The position numbers and the translations under genes are program-made. The notes beneath the pieces are model-generated. The model saw only the letters and a list, made by a program, of their open reading frames with translations. It had not been told where the DNA came from and did not search any database. 64,000 nucleotides of DNA from Beta vulgaris subsp. vulgaris (Eukaryota; Streptophyta; Magnoliopsida; Caryophyllales; Amaranthaceae), in NCBI RefSeq assembly GCF_026745355.1, contig NC_079207.1:8287238-8351237 (forward strand). The letters run 5' to 3'. Of this stretch, positions 13,861 to 26,211 are shown piece after piece (position 1 is the stretch's first letter; every line of letters begins with the position of its first letter).

Positions 13861-14903
13861 GGCTGCTAAATTGTTTAGATGGTAATGTTTCATAGAGAAT
13901 TCGGACTACTTTTTGTTTTTATTATGTCTTTGTAAACACACATACTAAAAGTTGCTTATGAGGGATCTCAAACACATGAGAAGGGTGAGCAACCGCTCAA
14001 GGCCTCCTATTTTAAAGGATCCATCTATATTTAATTTTCGTACTTTTCAGGTTCTTTGTGTTTAGATGAAAAATACATTGTTAAACCAAAAAAAAATTCT
14101 GCTAATCTATATACTTTTTTTTCACACTGTTTGTGGCAATCCCCACCAACCTTAGGTCACTAGATAGATTAATTTTCGAATTTGTAGGATGTAAAACATT
14201 TTAGGAAGTAGACATCCTTGTGTTTATGTGGACCAAATAACTCTTGAGTTATGTACTCTATACTTACTAGTGTAATTTTATGTCGACCAAACGAACAGTC
14301 AAGCTTTTTGGAAATGATGGGTATGGTAAGGAAAACGTCACCCCCATAAAGCTCCTAACGAGGTTTAATCCCATTACCTTGAAATCATGAGGCCAAACCT
14401 TTACCTTAAGTCCGACATTGCTTGGTAACTCATTGAGTTAGTTGCGCATAAAAAGAATAGTAATAAGTACGTAGATGAACTTCTGCATCTCCAATTCTCC
14501 AGCTTTTATACAACCTTAAAATGTTTCATTGAAGATTTATGTACAAGTAAAGAACTCCCAAGATAAAAAGACTCATTGAACACCTCATTGTCAAACTATC
14601 AATCCCGCCCAGTAGTCAAAACTCACAAGTAATAGAAACACTCCTCTCTAGCTCCGATATTGCAAGTATGTCTGTCTTAAAACCTCTCTCCAACATATTT
14701 TTATACACCTTGAAAAATGACAAAGAACAAAGCTTTTATACATGGTAATATAAGCCATCAATCAGAAATAGAACCTTTGCAGAAACCAGACATAACTTAA
14801 AACACAAAGCCTAGCTCCCACGTTGGCACGTTCTTCATAGTTCTTTCGGTAAGACACTATTCACAAGAGCAGAAGTTTGATGGTAGGACATGCAAAATAT
14901 TTA

Positions 14904-17900
14904 CTAGGAATTTTCCCTTGAAGCTCCTTCAGTAATACTATCATGAATCATATGGGACCTGTTTCCTTGAGTAACCAACAACTCCTTCAATTCTTTATAA
15001 CTCCGGAGTTCTTCGAGAGCATCAGCCGTTGTCCTAGACATGGCAAGGCTTGATGACAACATGCTTCTGCAAGCCCCCTTCTGAGACTGTTGATCGTCAT
15101 CTGGTTTCAGAACAGGTTCTTCGTTGTTGTGACAGCTCACAGTCTTGGAGACTGTCAATGAATCCTGGCGAAGAGGTGGAGCTTTCTTCAGCATTAATAC
15201 CAGAGCACCAACTGCAGCATCTTGGGATTTTCTAACAGGGCCGTATGCTCCATGTTCTAGTGAGTCATTGGGTTGCCCTTTCTGATCAAAGGATTCAGGC
15301 CTACGGAAATGTTGGTATATTTAGTGAGCATGAGCCAAATGAAGTACAAAAAAAGGCCATACATAGTATGATAAAAGAAAAAGGGGGGAAAGAGGAAGTT
15401 AGAGATGCTACTGCAAATTCATACATTCATCTATACGTAAAAAAGTTTGTCAAGCAGCCAAAAGTTCAAAACAATTTGTATATACATAATTTCATTTCAC
15501 AAAGTATACTTCTCTTACTAAATTTACAAATATGAGTTCCCAGTTGAGATAGTTTAGAAGGTGGTGGCAACAGTGATAGTCTAACCACTACATATGAACT
15601 TGAAGTGTCACCATTGGCAGTTGTGGACTATGCCATATTACAAATTTATTTATTATATTGGTTCATATATGAATACACTGGTGACTCGTCACATTGACCC
15701 CTACTCATAGTTCATTACTTTCTAGTTCCAAACTAATTGCAACACAGGGAGGAGTCACAATAATTTAGGAGCTCGCGTGATGAGGAGAGATGTACGGAGA
15801 TGAAAAGAGGGACCATATGATGAAGAGAGCGACATTAAGAAGCATCAATCAAATAAGTTAAATGTTGCAATTGTTTTGGAACTTCGTAAAGAGAAAGTGT
15901 CGTAAGAATTTTGGAATGAAGAAAGTAGCACCAGCATAAAATGCTCCGACTATTCACAGGTAAACAGAGAATGCCGTTAATTAAGCATAAAATTCACAGG
16001 TAAACAGCGTCTTTAATTGCTTTATCAAGCAAACTAGCAAAGACCAGAGGTTTCTTAAATGTGAGCATGATATATATGATAAGAAATATGCACCGTAAAG
16101 GCACAAAAAGAAATGAAGATGTTTAAAAATTGGGCATTATGCATAACTACTACCTTGTTTTTTTAGATGCAACATTTGTCTTCTTGTTGAGTGGATTAAA
16201 ATAATCAAATGTTGCATCTAAAAAAACAGAGGTAGTACATATCTCCAAACAAAATCACAACAGCATTTGAACGAACACATATCTTTTTTTTTTAATATAC
16301 ATGGCTTCATGCTACTTTCTTTCAATTACTAAAAGGAGATAGCTAAGGTAAAATAAGGAAGCTCTAATTCCTTAGTCCATCAGTAATCAAGGAGATTATG
16401 AAGGTAAGCTTCTATCACAAGGAATTCCACCTGCTCCCATTATTACTAATGTTTTGCTAGACCTGACTTGTGTTTTTAATTCCCAAAGAACTTAACCACG
16501 CCAGCTATTTTAGAGGCTCCATCAAATGGTTCATTAGCCAATTCTCTATTATCAAATGTTGATGGATGAAGAAGTTCCGCACACACAACACTCAACACTC
16601 AAGAGTCTTACACAAAAAAAGCTTCATCACAAACGTAAGCTGCATATATCTCATCATGAGCTCTGGGCGAGAGCCTGGAGCAATGGCTTATAAATTCCAT
16701 ATATTTTGTTTGTTAAGGTTCAACAATCAATCGCTGACAGACCGACAGCTAAACATGAGAATGATTAGTTGATTTCCTATCCATTTTCCTTTCACCACTC
16801 ACTTAATTTGGTCTTACTGCAATAATGATTTCTTCAGCGCTTACTGTGTTTTTAGTGCTTACTAAGGATAGATTCGCCAATCTGTTATATAATTTCTAGT
16901 GCTCGTATTATGTTGCTCAGAGCTCCCTCTAAGCCGTTGACCTAAAACAGGTAGTTAACTTAATAAAGTAGAATTCACATAGAGGTCGAGGTAACATCAT
17001 CTTTTAAATCCTATTCATATAACATATAATTATCAATATTAACACACCAAACACTTTGCAAGCAACCTGGGATGGAATGTGGATATGTTACTAAATTCCC
17101 TATAAAGCACATCAAACTGAACATATGAATGTAGCAGAACGACAATTTACCTGCTGCCTGTCATGTCATCATCGTCAACAACAAATGGGCAAGCGAACTC
17201 AGCATCATCAAAATCATCCTGAATTGATGGCCTACTAGAACTCCTAGAAAAAGAGATGCCTGGTGAACTGGTGGATGATATCCTGATCCCAGAATATCTG
17301 CCAATTTCATCTCTCCCCAGAGAAAACTGCATAAAAGAAATATTGGAGCACTATTAAGTGAAGAAAGTCCCATCAAGAACTAGAAGCAGCATACACATTC
17401 AAGAACTAGTGGCTCAAGAGAAATTACCTTCTCAATAGATGAACCACTTGGACCTGTAGACCTATCTGATTTCAAAGTGACAGCTCTCGTAAGTTTAGGG
17501 GGAGGAGAAGGTCGCAAAGCTTGCTTGTTGAAAGCCTTACTAGCAGGAATGCTTACAGGAGCACTTTCACATCGCAGCAATGCCTTCGACGCATCAGTCC
17601 TGGAAACATATGCTGGTGGGGAGGGGGAAGGGGATGGCGAAAAGGCAGGGGAAGGCCAATACTCATCATAACCAATATATTTGCTAGAAGCTTGAAATGT
17701 TTCAGGTAAATGCTGAGGCAAGCTCAAAGGCGGGGGATGTCTGGACCTACACTTAGATACAGATGCATGTGAGTCTGAGTATGTGGGAGATGGAGATGGT
17801 AAAGTCGATGGTGATGAGGTTCCATAATTTTCATAGCTCCAGCTATGACGTCTTGAAAATGGGGAGCAAGATGGGGAGCCATGAGACCTGGGAAGAGAAG

Positions 17901-18774
17901 GGAACCTTTTAAGTGGATCTGCTAATGGGCTTCCAACATAATCTGATATAAACTGTGGAGACATAGGGGTTGATGGCTCTGAGCTCACATCAGAAAGTAT
18001 AGATCGATATGATACTGAAATACAAAGTCTACCACATGAAGTATCAACAGGGGCAAAATTGAATCGTTGCATATCAGCCTCTTCTTTCCTTGTGAAAGGC
18101 TCAACAAAGGAAGAAACACGATGTGCAAGTGTGTATGTCCGAATTTGTCCAGATGAAATGAGGTCCCTGAAGAGCTTGTATGCAGGCAAAAGTCTTATAG
18201 TTACATACAATGATCTCAAAAGCACTATTGACTTCTTATATAATGAGTGCAAATTACCACTAGACTTTTTGCTCCCTAAACCACCATCCCTACTCTTCCG
18301 GCTCTCATATTGTACCACCCATCTTTCTATAACCTTTTCTTTCCTTGGTTCAACACCGAATTCCTCACCTACCAGGTTCATAAAATTCGAAACCCGCTCC
18401 TTCAATGTAGGGTTCTTCACAAAATCCTTATTTGGAGAAAAGCTACCAGGATCCCAGGCATTGGATGGTTGAACCAGAATCACATCAACTACCATTGGTT
18501 CAAGATTACTCTGACGCCAAAAATCGATATTTTCCAACGCTGCAGGGCATTCCCTCAGGCCTAAATTAAACCATTTGTCTCTAGTCCTAAAACTTGAAGA
18601 CGACGAGGATGATGATGATGGCGATGACACTGCCTGTTCTCCACTAAAATTCCGCGACGACATATAAGGTGATCTAGATTCTAGTATTATCTGGAGGGTC
18701 TTGGTGAAAAACTCAGTTATAATTTGCTCTTTTTTAGCAGTATCTGAGTGAACATTGCCACGAGATGAAGCCAT
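14904..18774 (-). CDS. ATG13: ATG13, autophagy-initiation adaptor with HORMA domain
   Basis: Coding exons are 18774-17428 (449 codons), 17326-17151 and 15300-14904, giving 639 residues, close to the roughly 600 usual for plant ATG13. The chosen start, MASSRGNVHSDTAKKEQIIT, matches plant ATG13; an in-frame upstream ATG at 18873 would add 33 hydrophobic residues and is unlikely. Residues about 15-260 are the HORMA domain (ITEFFTKTLQIILESR, FWRQSNLEPMVVDVILV, RWVVQYESR, LPAYKLFRDL, RLCISVSYRSIL), interrupted by a Ser run near residue 55. A long Ser/Pro-rich disordered part follows. The acidic conserved segment DDFDDAEFACPFVVDDDD closes exon 2, and exon 3 ends with ALEELRSYKELKELLV. ATG13 joins ATG1 kinase with ATG11/ATG101 and is controlled by TOR phosphorylation. 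A 5'UTR intron (18894-19147) lies upstream. The second coding intron (15301-17150) holds a hairpin MITE. Confidence 0.93.
16150..16235. mobile_element. Stowaway-like hairpin MITE in ATG13 intron
   Basis: An 86-bp near-perfect inverted repeat. The left arm contains TTTTTTTAGATGCAACATTT; the right arm is its complement with one or two changes, around a loop of about 25 bases. TA flanks both sides (16148-16149, 16236-16237), as for Tc1/mariner-type MITEs. Confidence 0.8.
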
Positions 18775-18893
18775 ACTCAAAACAACCAAATTTATCACAC
18801 AACCCCCAGAACAGAAAAAACCATACAATTCAACCCCAAAAACCCACAAAGGGAAGAATCTATCAATGCCCAATTATCCACTTGATTACCATT

Positions 18894-19147
18894 CTGTTAA
18901 AAAGGAAATACAAAAATAGAAATTTCAATGATCACTAATCATAAAAATCACCAACAACACAAATTAAACTTAGAAAAACTACTACACTACCAATCAAAAC
19001 ATATCAAAACACAACTAAACCAAAATAAAGAACAGATTTTTAACTCAAATAACGATCATATAGTAGTCAAATTCTGATTATAATGATTACCCCGTTACAT
19101 AAAATCCGAAATTCAATACAAAAGAGAGAGAATAAAAGTGAACTTAC
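18894..19147 (-). other. Intron in the ATG13 5'UTR
   Basis: On the minus strand a CTG|GTAAGT donor (19148/19147) pairs with a TTTTTAACAG|AATGG acceptor (18894/18893). The upstream leader exon would run from 19148 to roughly 19440. Leader introns often raise expression in plants; that effect is not shown here. Confidence 0.65.
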
Positions 19148-19449
19148 CAGTCAAAAAGCAAGAAACCCACTTGAGGGTTGAGAATTCTGTGTTGAATTTG
19201 GTTATCTTGTGATGAAGAACCCTAAAATTATGAGAAAAAAAGAGCAAAAATATAGGAGAGAAAGTACGAAACATAACAAGATAAAAATTCAAAATCAGTT
19301 TAATAGTTTATCTGAGGGCACAAAACTAATGAGATAGAGAGAAAAAAAGTGATAGAATTTAGCTGATATATATTTAAACAGTCAAGGAAGTAGAGAAGAA
19401 AAGAGTTGGAAGGCGAAAAACTCAAAACTGAATTAATTGACTACAGAAT

Positions 19450-21580
19450 ATAACACCAGAATCTCCCCCAAACATGGTCTTATCTGTTTGTATACCATAA
19501 CAAAACACAAGTTTAATTTACTAATGTTTTCAATGGCCTCTTTTAGGTAACATTGTGGGACCACAATTTTGGCCCAATCACATCAACCCGACTCATAATC
19601 AACTGTTGAAGGGGTCCACATCATATGATTTAAATGAGATTTAATTTGTTCGAGTTAATAGGAAATTTATTTATAGACACTTGAAATAAACAGAAAGTTT
19701 ATTTGAAAATGAATGAAGTTCTATATAAGAATAATGATGGATAACTATTGTGTTTAGTGGTCATATGTTGTCTATTAATGTATTTCTATTTGAGGCATGA
19801 TGCTAGTTAACTTGATTCTAGTAGGCTTTTTTCTTTCTTTCTTTTGTTATTGTATCCAAGTAAAATATCGGAGTAAAGTTAGTCTTAAAGTTCATTGTAG
19901 TTGTATAGGCATCTAGCTATCCATTAAGAAAGTATGTATAGTTTAGAGTAGTGTGATGTGTAATCAAGCAGTTCTTGAACAAAAGAAAAGTAATTAATGT
20001 TAAGTTGATGCTTTGCGTCCGTATAATAAGACAAATTTGGTTATGATTAGAGATAACAATAGACTCGTCATTTAGATCTGATTATTTCATATCATCCACT
20101 TCATATTTGTCTTTTTTCCTGTTCAAATTGTTGTCAAGTTAATTAGATATTGTTTGAGTTTAGGTTGGATCCAAGTCTATATTTCCAGACCTGTTCAGGT
20201 TAATTTTGGATTTGGCTCAACAACACTATAATAGGTTGATTTACCACTTGGAATTTTGAGTTTATTGAGTCATTTTGGATTAAGTCGAGTCAAATCACTA
20301 CATTTACATAGAAATTTACTAATGTTTGGATATATGCAAATGTCCGTTGATATGTATAGATAAATACACGTATAATTCAACTTCAAGCTTCGAGATCAAA
20401 CCAATTTTCGATTTTAGTTGGTTGAGGCTAGTTTGGATATGATTGGTTGACTATTTGCTTCTCCTTTTCTCCTTTATATTGTGGAAGATCATTTAATTAT
20501 ATTTTGATAAAAAAAAAAGAAGCTAGTAACTAGTTTACATCATTGCTTAAGTTAATGATTTGCTTGCATAAGGTCATGATACCAAATCTTATACTTCCAA
20601 TTTTTTTTTTGTTGGGGGGAGGGTTCAAGTAATAATATAGTCAGTTATATTGATGATAAGCCCCAATTTCAATTTTCATTCCAATTGTCTAGCACGAATA
20701 GTCTTAGTTTATTAATTAATGAAGTTTCTCTCACTTTTTGTGAGAGTTTTCAATCACATATTTTGTGTATTGTCAATTTTCATTTTGTGAGATGTACAAA
20801 CATTATAGGTGCTCAAAAACTCATACAATGTGATTCAAAATAGTAATAATTTTTTTGTCCGAAATTACAATTAGTACCAATTATTTAGCAACCGTCTCGG
20901 GATGAAATCATGATAATCATTCTCAAAACTTTCTTGGAAGAATAAACAATCTATTTGAAGGCTATATAATGAACCAACGATTTAACAAAGGCACACCACA
21001 TTGTTAGATTTGATTTATGAACTTCCTAGTCTTCTAAGAGGAGAAATTTGTTTGAAGACCCACTAATAACTGTCTCAACTAAAACCTCCCTAGTACAAAG
21101 AAAGAATAATAGAAGTGTCGTGCTATGGTAGATACATAGACCAAGAAATGGATGGGCTTACCCTTTCGTAAAAACGAGTTTAGATGCCAAAAGCCCACTA
21201 GAGGCTGGGCCAAGCACTCGCAATCAATAACAAGTATATACTTGCAAGTAGCCCAGTCCATACCTAAATCCTTGCTGTTTTTGGGCCCATGCTAGACAAA
21301 TGCAAGACACTTATTAATGTTAAGTCTACTTGGTTCAAATTATGGCTAGATCCGTTCAAATTAGGCCTCAATATTTTTTCTTTTCTATGCCTTCAGAAAT
21401 ACTCCTCAAAAAAAGAAAGAAAAAGAAGTATAGCCTTATACTTTTTGTTACTATCAACTTATTGCAAGAAAATAAATTCATTATCCTTAACAATAAATTT
21501 AGTTGGACTCCTACTGGGGATCCCATGATAAAATGAAGGGCATGTCAGACCGCAACCTCTAGTATGTTAACATGACTTGA
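19450..21580. other. Intergenic, upstream of ATG13
   Basis: AT-rich, with no supported gene. It should contain the ATG13 promoter just above 19440. Nothing repetitive stood out apart from short A or T runs. Confidence 0.45.
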
Positions 21581-21584
21581 ATTG

Positions 21585-21720
21585 GATTTGCAGGCAGACA
21601 CTTCGAGAGTGGGGGGAAGGTCAGGGAAACCCTCTTCCAAAGTGTCCCTAGAGGGGATCGAACCCCCAACCTTAAGATTGGAAGGTTCTTTTCATACCAC
21701 TAGGCCATAGCTTGGTATCC
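21585..21720 (-). mobile_element. tRNA-derived SINE (family 3)
   Basis: On the minus strand box A-like ATGGCCTAGTGGTATG and box B-like GGGGTTCGATCCCCT are spaced as in a tRNA head; box B is nearly perfect. The stem pairing of a true tRNA is missing. The body continues CCCTGACCTTCCCCCCACT. Confidence 0.7.
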
Positions 21721-21794
21721 TTAACAATAAATGATTGTACGGACATTGGTGTATAAGAGAATTGTTATTGATGAAACAACTTAGAGGTATAAAC

Positions 21795-22030
21795 TACAAT
21801 ATTGTTCACTTAGATAACCAAGCTTGCTTAGTGGAGGTGGTAGAGAATTCACCTTGTGACTTTGAGGTCACAAGTTCGAACTTTACTACCTACCTGTACA
21901 TAAGAATACAGATTCCTTTATATCCTCCTTTCTTTCAAGCGTTGACCTGCGTAGCTGGGTCGGGTGACTTGTGAAATGTGCTGGTTTAGTAAAGTCCTTC
22001 TTTTTAACAAAGGGTTCCCATTAAGAGTCC
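21795..22030 (+). mobile_element. tRNA-derived SINE (family 4)
   Basis: Box A-like GCTTAGTGGAGGTGGTAGAG and box B-like CAAGTTCGAACTTTA are followed by a body ending AAAGGGTTCCCATTAAG. It lies 75 bp from the family 3 SINE and in the opposite orientation. Confidence 0.65.
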
Positions 22031-22289
22031 AAAAAAATATTGTTCACTTAGATTAAAAACATAGTTATATATAATTTCTATCGAAATATATAGTATATAT
22101 TTTCATAAGATCATCTATAAGAAAATTGTAACACTCTATCCTCTATTTGAAATAGATAAGAAAACAAATATAAATAAGTATTTGTGCAATGAGCTTGATA
22201 TTGGAATCAAGTTTAATAAATTAAATTTTCATTAAGTCCAAGTTAATTCAAGTTAAAAGAAGCACTCTTAATCTCACTTTTTTTTTATC

Positions 22290-22395
22290 CATATGAGCCA
22301 CGAAGGCAGTACAGAGTAGAAGAAGGGGATGGGGGATTCGAATTTGTGACTTATCCTTCACAACATCTCAATCTTAACTATTAGGATACCCTTAA
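22290..22395 (-). mobile_element. tRNA-derived SINE (family 5), minus copy
   Basis: On the minus strand it reads AATAGTTAAGATTGAGATG, then ATTCGAATCCCCCATCCCC and ends GTGGCTCATATG. The copy at 24598-24705 has the same order of motifs on the plus strand. Confidence 0.7.
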
Positions 22396-22675
22396 TCTCA
22401 CTTTTGAGTGTCAGTCATAATCCTTGGCCTAAAGTCCTAATTGGGTAAGTTGACCATGGTTTATGGGGTCATACTTTATATGTTGGCAATGTCAACCTTG
22501 ATTTGTCCCACCTATCATTTCAAATCCTTAAAGCATTGTGTTTGTTAAAATCTGATAATCAAAGTCTTTTCCCTTTGTAAAAGTCCAACTAGAACCACCT
22601 ACAAAAGAAAAAAAAGGAAACTAAAGAAAAGGAATGTACGATTCCATTATAATTAGATCAAACATAAATAATATA

Positions 22676-22821
22676 CTTTTTCCGTTTCAAAATAGTTGCA
22701 CCATTTGGTATTTGATCACTATTCATCAATCAATTTTGACAAGCTTTATTAAAGTTCAAAAAAGCGTATTGACAAACGTGAAAAAGCAAACAACGATACA
22801 ATTATTTTGAAACGGAGGAAG
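22676..22821. mobile_element. Stowaway MITE
   Basis: Terminal inverted repeats CTTTTTCCGTTTCAAAATA and, from the right, CTTCCTCCGTTTCAAAATA, flanked by TA on both sides. It is 146 bp and non-coding. Confidence 0.85.
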
Positions 22822-22823
22822 TA

Positions 22824-23063
22824 CTCCCTCTGTTTCAAATTATAAGGCATTTTAGCTAGAAGAATTTGTTTCAAAATATAAGGCATTCTACAATACCAAT
22901 GTAAGATTCTATTATCAAGATAAGCTTATAGGTTATTTTGTATTATCAATACAATATTTAATGTCGATTCTTATTACCCATACAAATCTAACTAAAATTA
23001 ACTAAATTCTTAATCTATGTGCAGAAACCTAATTAAACGACTTATATTTTGAAACAGAAAGAG
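22824..23063. mobile_element. Stowaway MITE, adjoining the previous one
   Basis: Terminal inverted repeats CTCCCTCTGTTTCAAATTAT and, from the right, CTCTTTCTGTTTCAAAATAT, flanked by TA. The left TA (22822-22823) is also the right TA of the preceding MITE. Confidence 0.85.
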
Positions 23064-23269
23064 TATATAATAAGAAGACATACTTAGTTTGTTATTAATT
23101 TTTGAAGTAAATAATATAAGAAGACATAGTTGACTAGTTGTCGACCTATAATTTGTGGTTTCTGATGGTAAATGGAAACTAAAACATTAGATAAAGTGCA
23201 CTTGCATATGTTTGCTTTGTTCTTTTGCTCCTAATTAGTTGTTTTTGACATTGAACTTCTTTAACTAAT

Positions 23270-23322
23270 GCTTCTTATCTTCTAGTACATATACTAATGC
23301 TTCTTATCTTCTAGTACATATG
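23270..23322 (+). repeat. Two-unit tandem duplication, about 29 bp
   Basis: The unit containing ACTAATGCTTCTTATCTTCT plus AGTACATA occurs twice head-to-tail with no visible change, so it is recent. Confidence 0.85.
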
Positions 23323-23460
23323 AATGTATAATGATAAGGCTTTGAATTCAAAAGAGATGCCACAAAAGAGACATTCCCACTTGGTTGTTAAAAGCTACTT
23401 TTGAAGGAGAATATATATATACATCAATACATGTACACATATCCCATTTTTTAGAGCTTG

Positions 23461-23721
23461 TCTTGGCGTCCAACCGTTTGAGTCTCTTAAGGGACTCAAA
23501 CGGGGGTAATTTAGTCATTTTATGCGTTGGAAGATTTCACGCGCGCGTGTGGCTGACATTTGCTTGGTACTAATGCTAGGTTATAATGGTACCATTCTCC
23601 GAAAATATTGATACCTTGGTACCAGTCCTGATAACAATTTGATACCAATGTCAGGTTATAATGGTACCGTACCATTGTGTTTTATTTTGGGTGTTTGAGT
23701 CTTTTTTGGACTCAAACCGTT
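23461..23721. mobile_element. Foldback MITE-like element with two hairpins
   Basis: The ends are inverted: CTTGGCGTCCAACCGTTTGA at left against CTTGGTAATCAACGGTTTGA read from the right. Each end also forms its own hairpin, with GTTTGAGTC facing GACTCAAAC across an 8-base or 7-base loop. The centre has repeated GGTACC-type words. The flanking duplication is not clear, so the superfamily is open. Confidence 0.6.
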
Positions 23722-24597
23722 GATTACCAAGCCTTTCTCCATTTTTTATATAGTATGATACTAATTGATCAATTCCATGAAAGCGACAATCGTTATATGT
23801 CCCTTAGCTTGATTTTGAATTTTTCCTAGTTATAAAGGATTTATGTACTGCCGGTTCTTTATTATTGTTTTTATTTACTTTTTTTCATAGTTTTTATTGT
23901 ATGTATTTTAATAGTAATATTTTAGAATTTACATCATAAAAAATTTATAAATATTATAAGACTATACATAGAGATCAATCTAATTAAATCACACATAATT
24001 ATGTTTTGTTGCTTATATATCGATCAAAATTCGTGGTCAAAGTTTTTCTCTTTTCAAATAGAATATTCCAAGAAACATCAAATAGGAACGAGGACTATCT
24101 TTTATATTTTTCTTGGAAGTGTACTTGTAAAATATAAAATTAATTGGATTACTATAATCTTGGAGAGTTTTATTTTATTAAAGTGCTAGGATTATGTTAA
24201 TAACGCTTTTATATCTATAGTACATGCATGATAGGATTTGTATGTTCATTATATGGATAATACATGCTTAATGGTGCTTTAATTAGTAGCCATACAATTA
24301 GCAAATTAATATTTGCTTAATCAGATTGCAGTAAACCAAAGCTATAGATTTGATGAATCCAGTGTCCATTGGAGCTTAGCATGATGAAATCCAGTGTGTT
24401 GCGGCAAATCAAATCCCACTCATAAATCTCGTATAAAGCCTATGCGTGAAAATCTTGTACGTAAATATTGTACTAATTGGTTGTTATTTTCTCCCTTTTT
24501 TTTTTGGAATGAAATCTACCATACATAGATTGGTTATTAACTTATTATTGTCATCCCACATCGATTTACCTGAAGCATCAAATTTAATTACCTAGAA

Positions 24598-24705
24598 TGT
24601 CTTGGGCTAGTGGTTAAGATTGAGATGCTGTGAACGATAGGTCATAGATTATTTGAATCATCCCTTCCATTCTTTGTACTGTTTTTATGGCTCATATGAA
24701 TCAAA
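24598..24705 (+). mobile_element. tRNA-derived SINE (family 5), plus copy
   Basis: CTTGGGCTAGTGGTTAAGAT is a good box A. Box B is decayed (GATTATTTGAATCATCCC). The tail GTTTTTATGGCTCATATGAA matches the opposite-strand copy at 22290. Confidence 0.65.
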
Positions 24706-25583
24706 AACCTAAAGCATCAAATTTTATCAAATACATTCTAAACATAACCTATAACCTTAATCCTAAGAAAATTATTACTCTTTACTAATAAATCTGCATG
24801 CCCTTCATCACCTCCTTGTAACTCAGTACATGCTCTAATTCTATACTATTGGCTAACTATAACCCTAGAAGGGGGTTGGCTAATCTAGGTAAAACTACGC
24901 TAGTAGAAAGTAAATTGCACGTTTGTTGTGTATGTGTTTGTTGTTGTTTTCTGATGTTCCTTCTTATATTTATACTGCTAAGGCACGTATAACTTCCTTG
25001 CTCTTTGGAGGGAAGTGATTTGAATCATTTATATATGATTCAAATCACAACTGTCATTTTCGGGCGCCATGATAATCACGTCCTTTTGCCCACGTTCCTG
25101 CATGCCTTTGTGATCAGATTAACTTTCATCCACGTCTTCGTCTTTGGCGTTGCTTTATCTTCAACCGCTATCTCTTGATTATTCTTAGGAGCTGGGTCTT
25201 CCTTTATGAATTGCTGACTGTTGGCTTTCATTGACTATTCATCATGGATTTCTTGACATAACTGAGCCTTCATTTTAAATTATTATTACACCCTTTGGGG
25301 CCTGATTCAATGAATCATAATAAATGCTAACTATATGATGCAAAAATGATAGTAACAATAGCTTTTAGTGTTATTTTGAGATTTCTTGGTTAGGTAGTGG
25401 TATGAGTAGTTTTTAGTGGTTAAAGTAGCGATACTAGTGGTTGTCAAAAGCTAAAATTTGTAGATTTCAGGATAGTGTTTAATAGTATATAAATTCTATA
25501 TTAAAGTTTATTTTCGTTGGAGTTTTATTTGTAAACAACTACTTTGACAAATTCTTTACCAAACATCAATAATTTACACGAAT

Positions 25584-26211
25584 TGTTGGAGTTAAGGCTT
25601 GAAAAGCCTTAGCTTCTTTTATTCTTTTGTCCCATATTGCTTGTGGGAGGGAATGCCTCCTTATTTTTATATTCCTTCCCTCCTTCCTATTATTGAGTTG
25701 GTACTTGAGATGTTTTTGTGGTTGGATGTCATGTTTGGTTTGGGCTTGCTATCACACACGCGCGCCGCCCGAACCTGGCCAGGGCCTTGGACTTTGGGGA
25801 CTTAACTAACCTTTTGGACCCGGACTGAGTGCGTGTGTGACTGTTGGAGATTTGTAACGTTTTATTCGTTACAGGATTGATGACAATCCCTTATTATCCG
25901 CCCATTTACTGCCTTACGTTTTTTGGCCTGATTCTCTCCTATAAAATCAGTGCTTCTGATCAGTTTAAGACACACAAAACATTCTCTTCTCTTCCTTCTC
26001 TTCTCTCTCTTTCCTGGGTTTCGTGCTTTTCTCCAAAGTCTATTATGCTAGTGGTGGCAGTCTAGGCTGCTGTGAAACCTTGGGGAGCTTTCCGGCCAGA
26101 TTGATTACCACCGTTGTCGGGCCGTAATTGCTTTCAAGTCAGTGGTCTCCTACCACGGTACAACCTTGAAATCTTTGTTTTTCTGCCATTGCGTTAAGTC
26201 AGTTTCTAACA
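25584..26211 (+). mobile_element. Solo LTR of an LTR retrotransposon
   Basis: It starts TGTTGGAGTT and ends TTTCTAACA, giving the inverted TGTTRG/CTAACA LTR ends. It is flanked by CGAAT (25579-25583) and CGGAT (26212-26216), a 5-bp duplication with one change. A TATA-like CCTATAAAATCAG lies at about 25939, as in an LTR promoter. No gag, pol, primer-binding site or second LTR is adjacent. Orientation is taken from that TATA. Confidence 0.7.

Noticed and set aside
18775..18873. In-frame N-terminal extension of ATG13 (33 residues, hydrophobic)
   Set aside because: Known plant ATG13 proteins begin at MASSRGN-type sequence, and the extension lies in the leader exon just inside the 5'UTR acceptor; treated as non-coding.
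21585..21720. tRNA gene (good B box)
   Set aside because: Acceptor, D and anticodon stems do not pair, and the sequence continues into a SINE body; the same judgement was made at 28675, 31320, 38045 and 39350.
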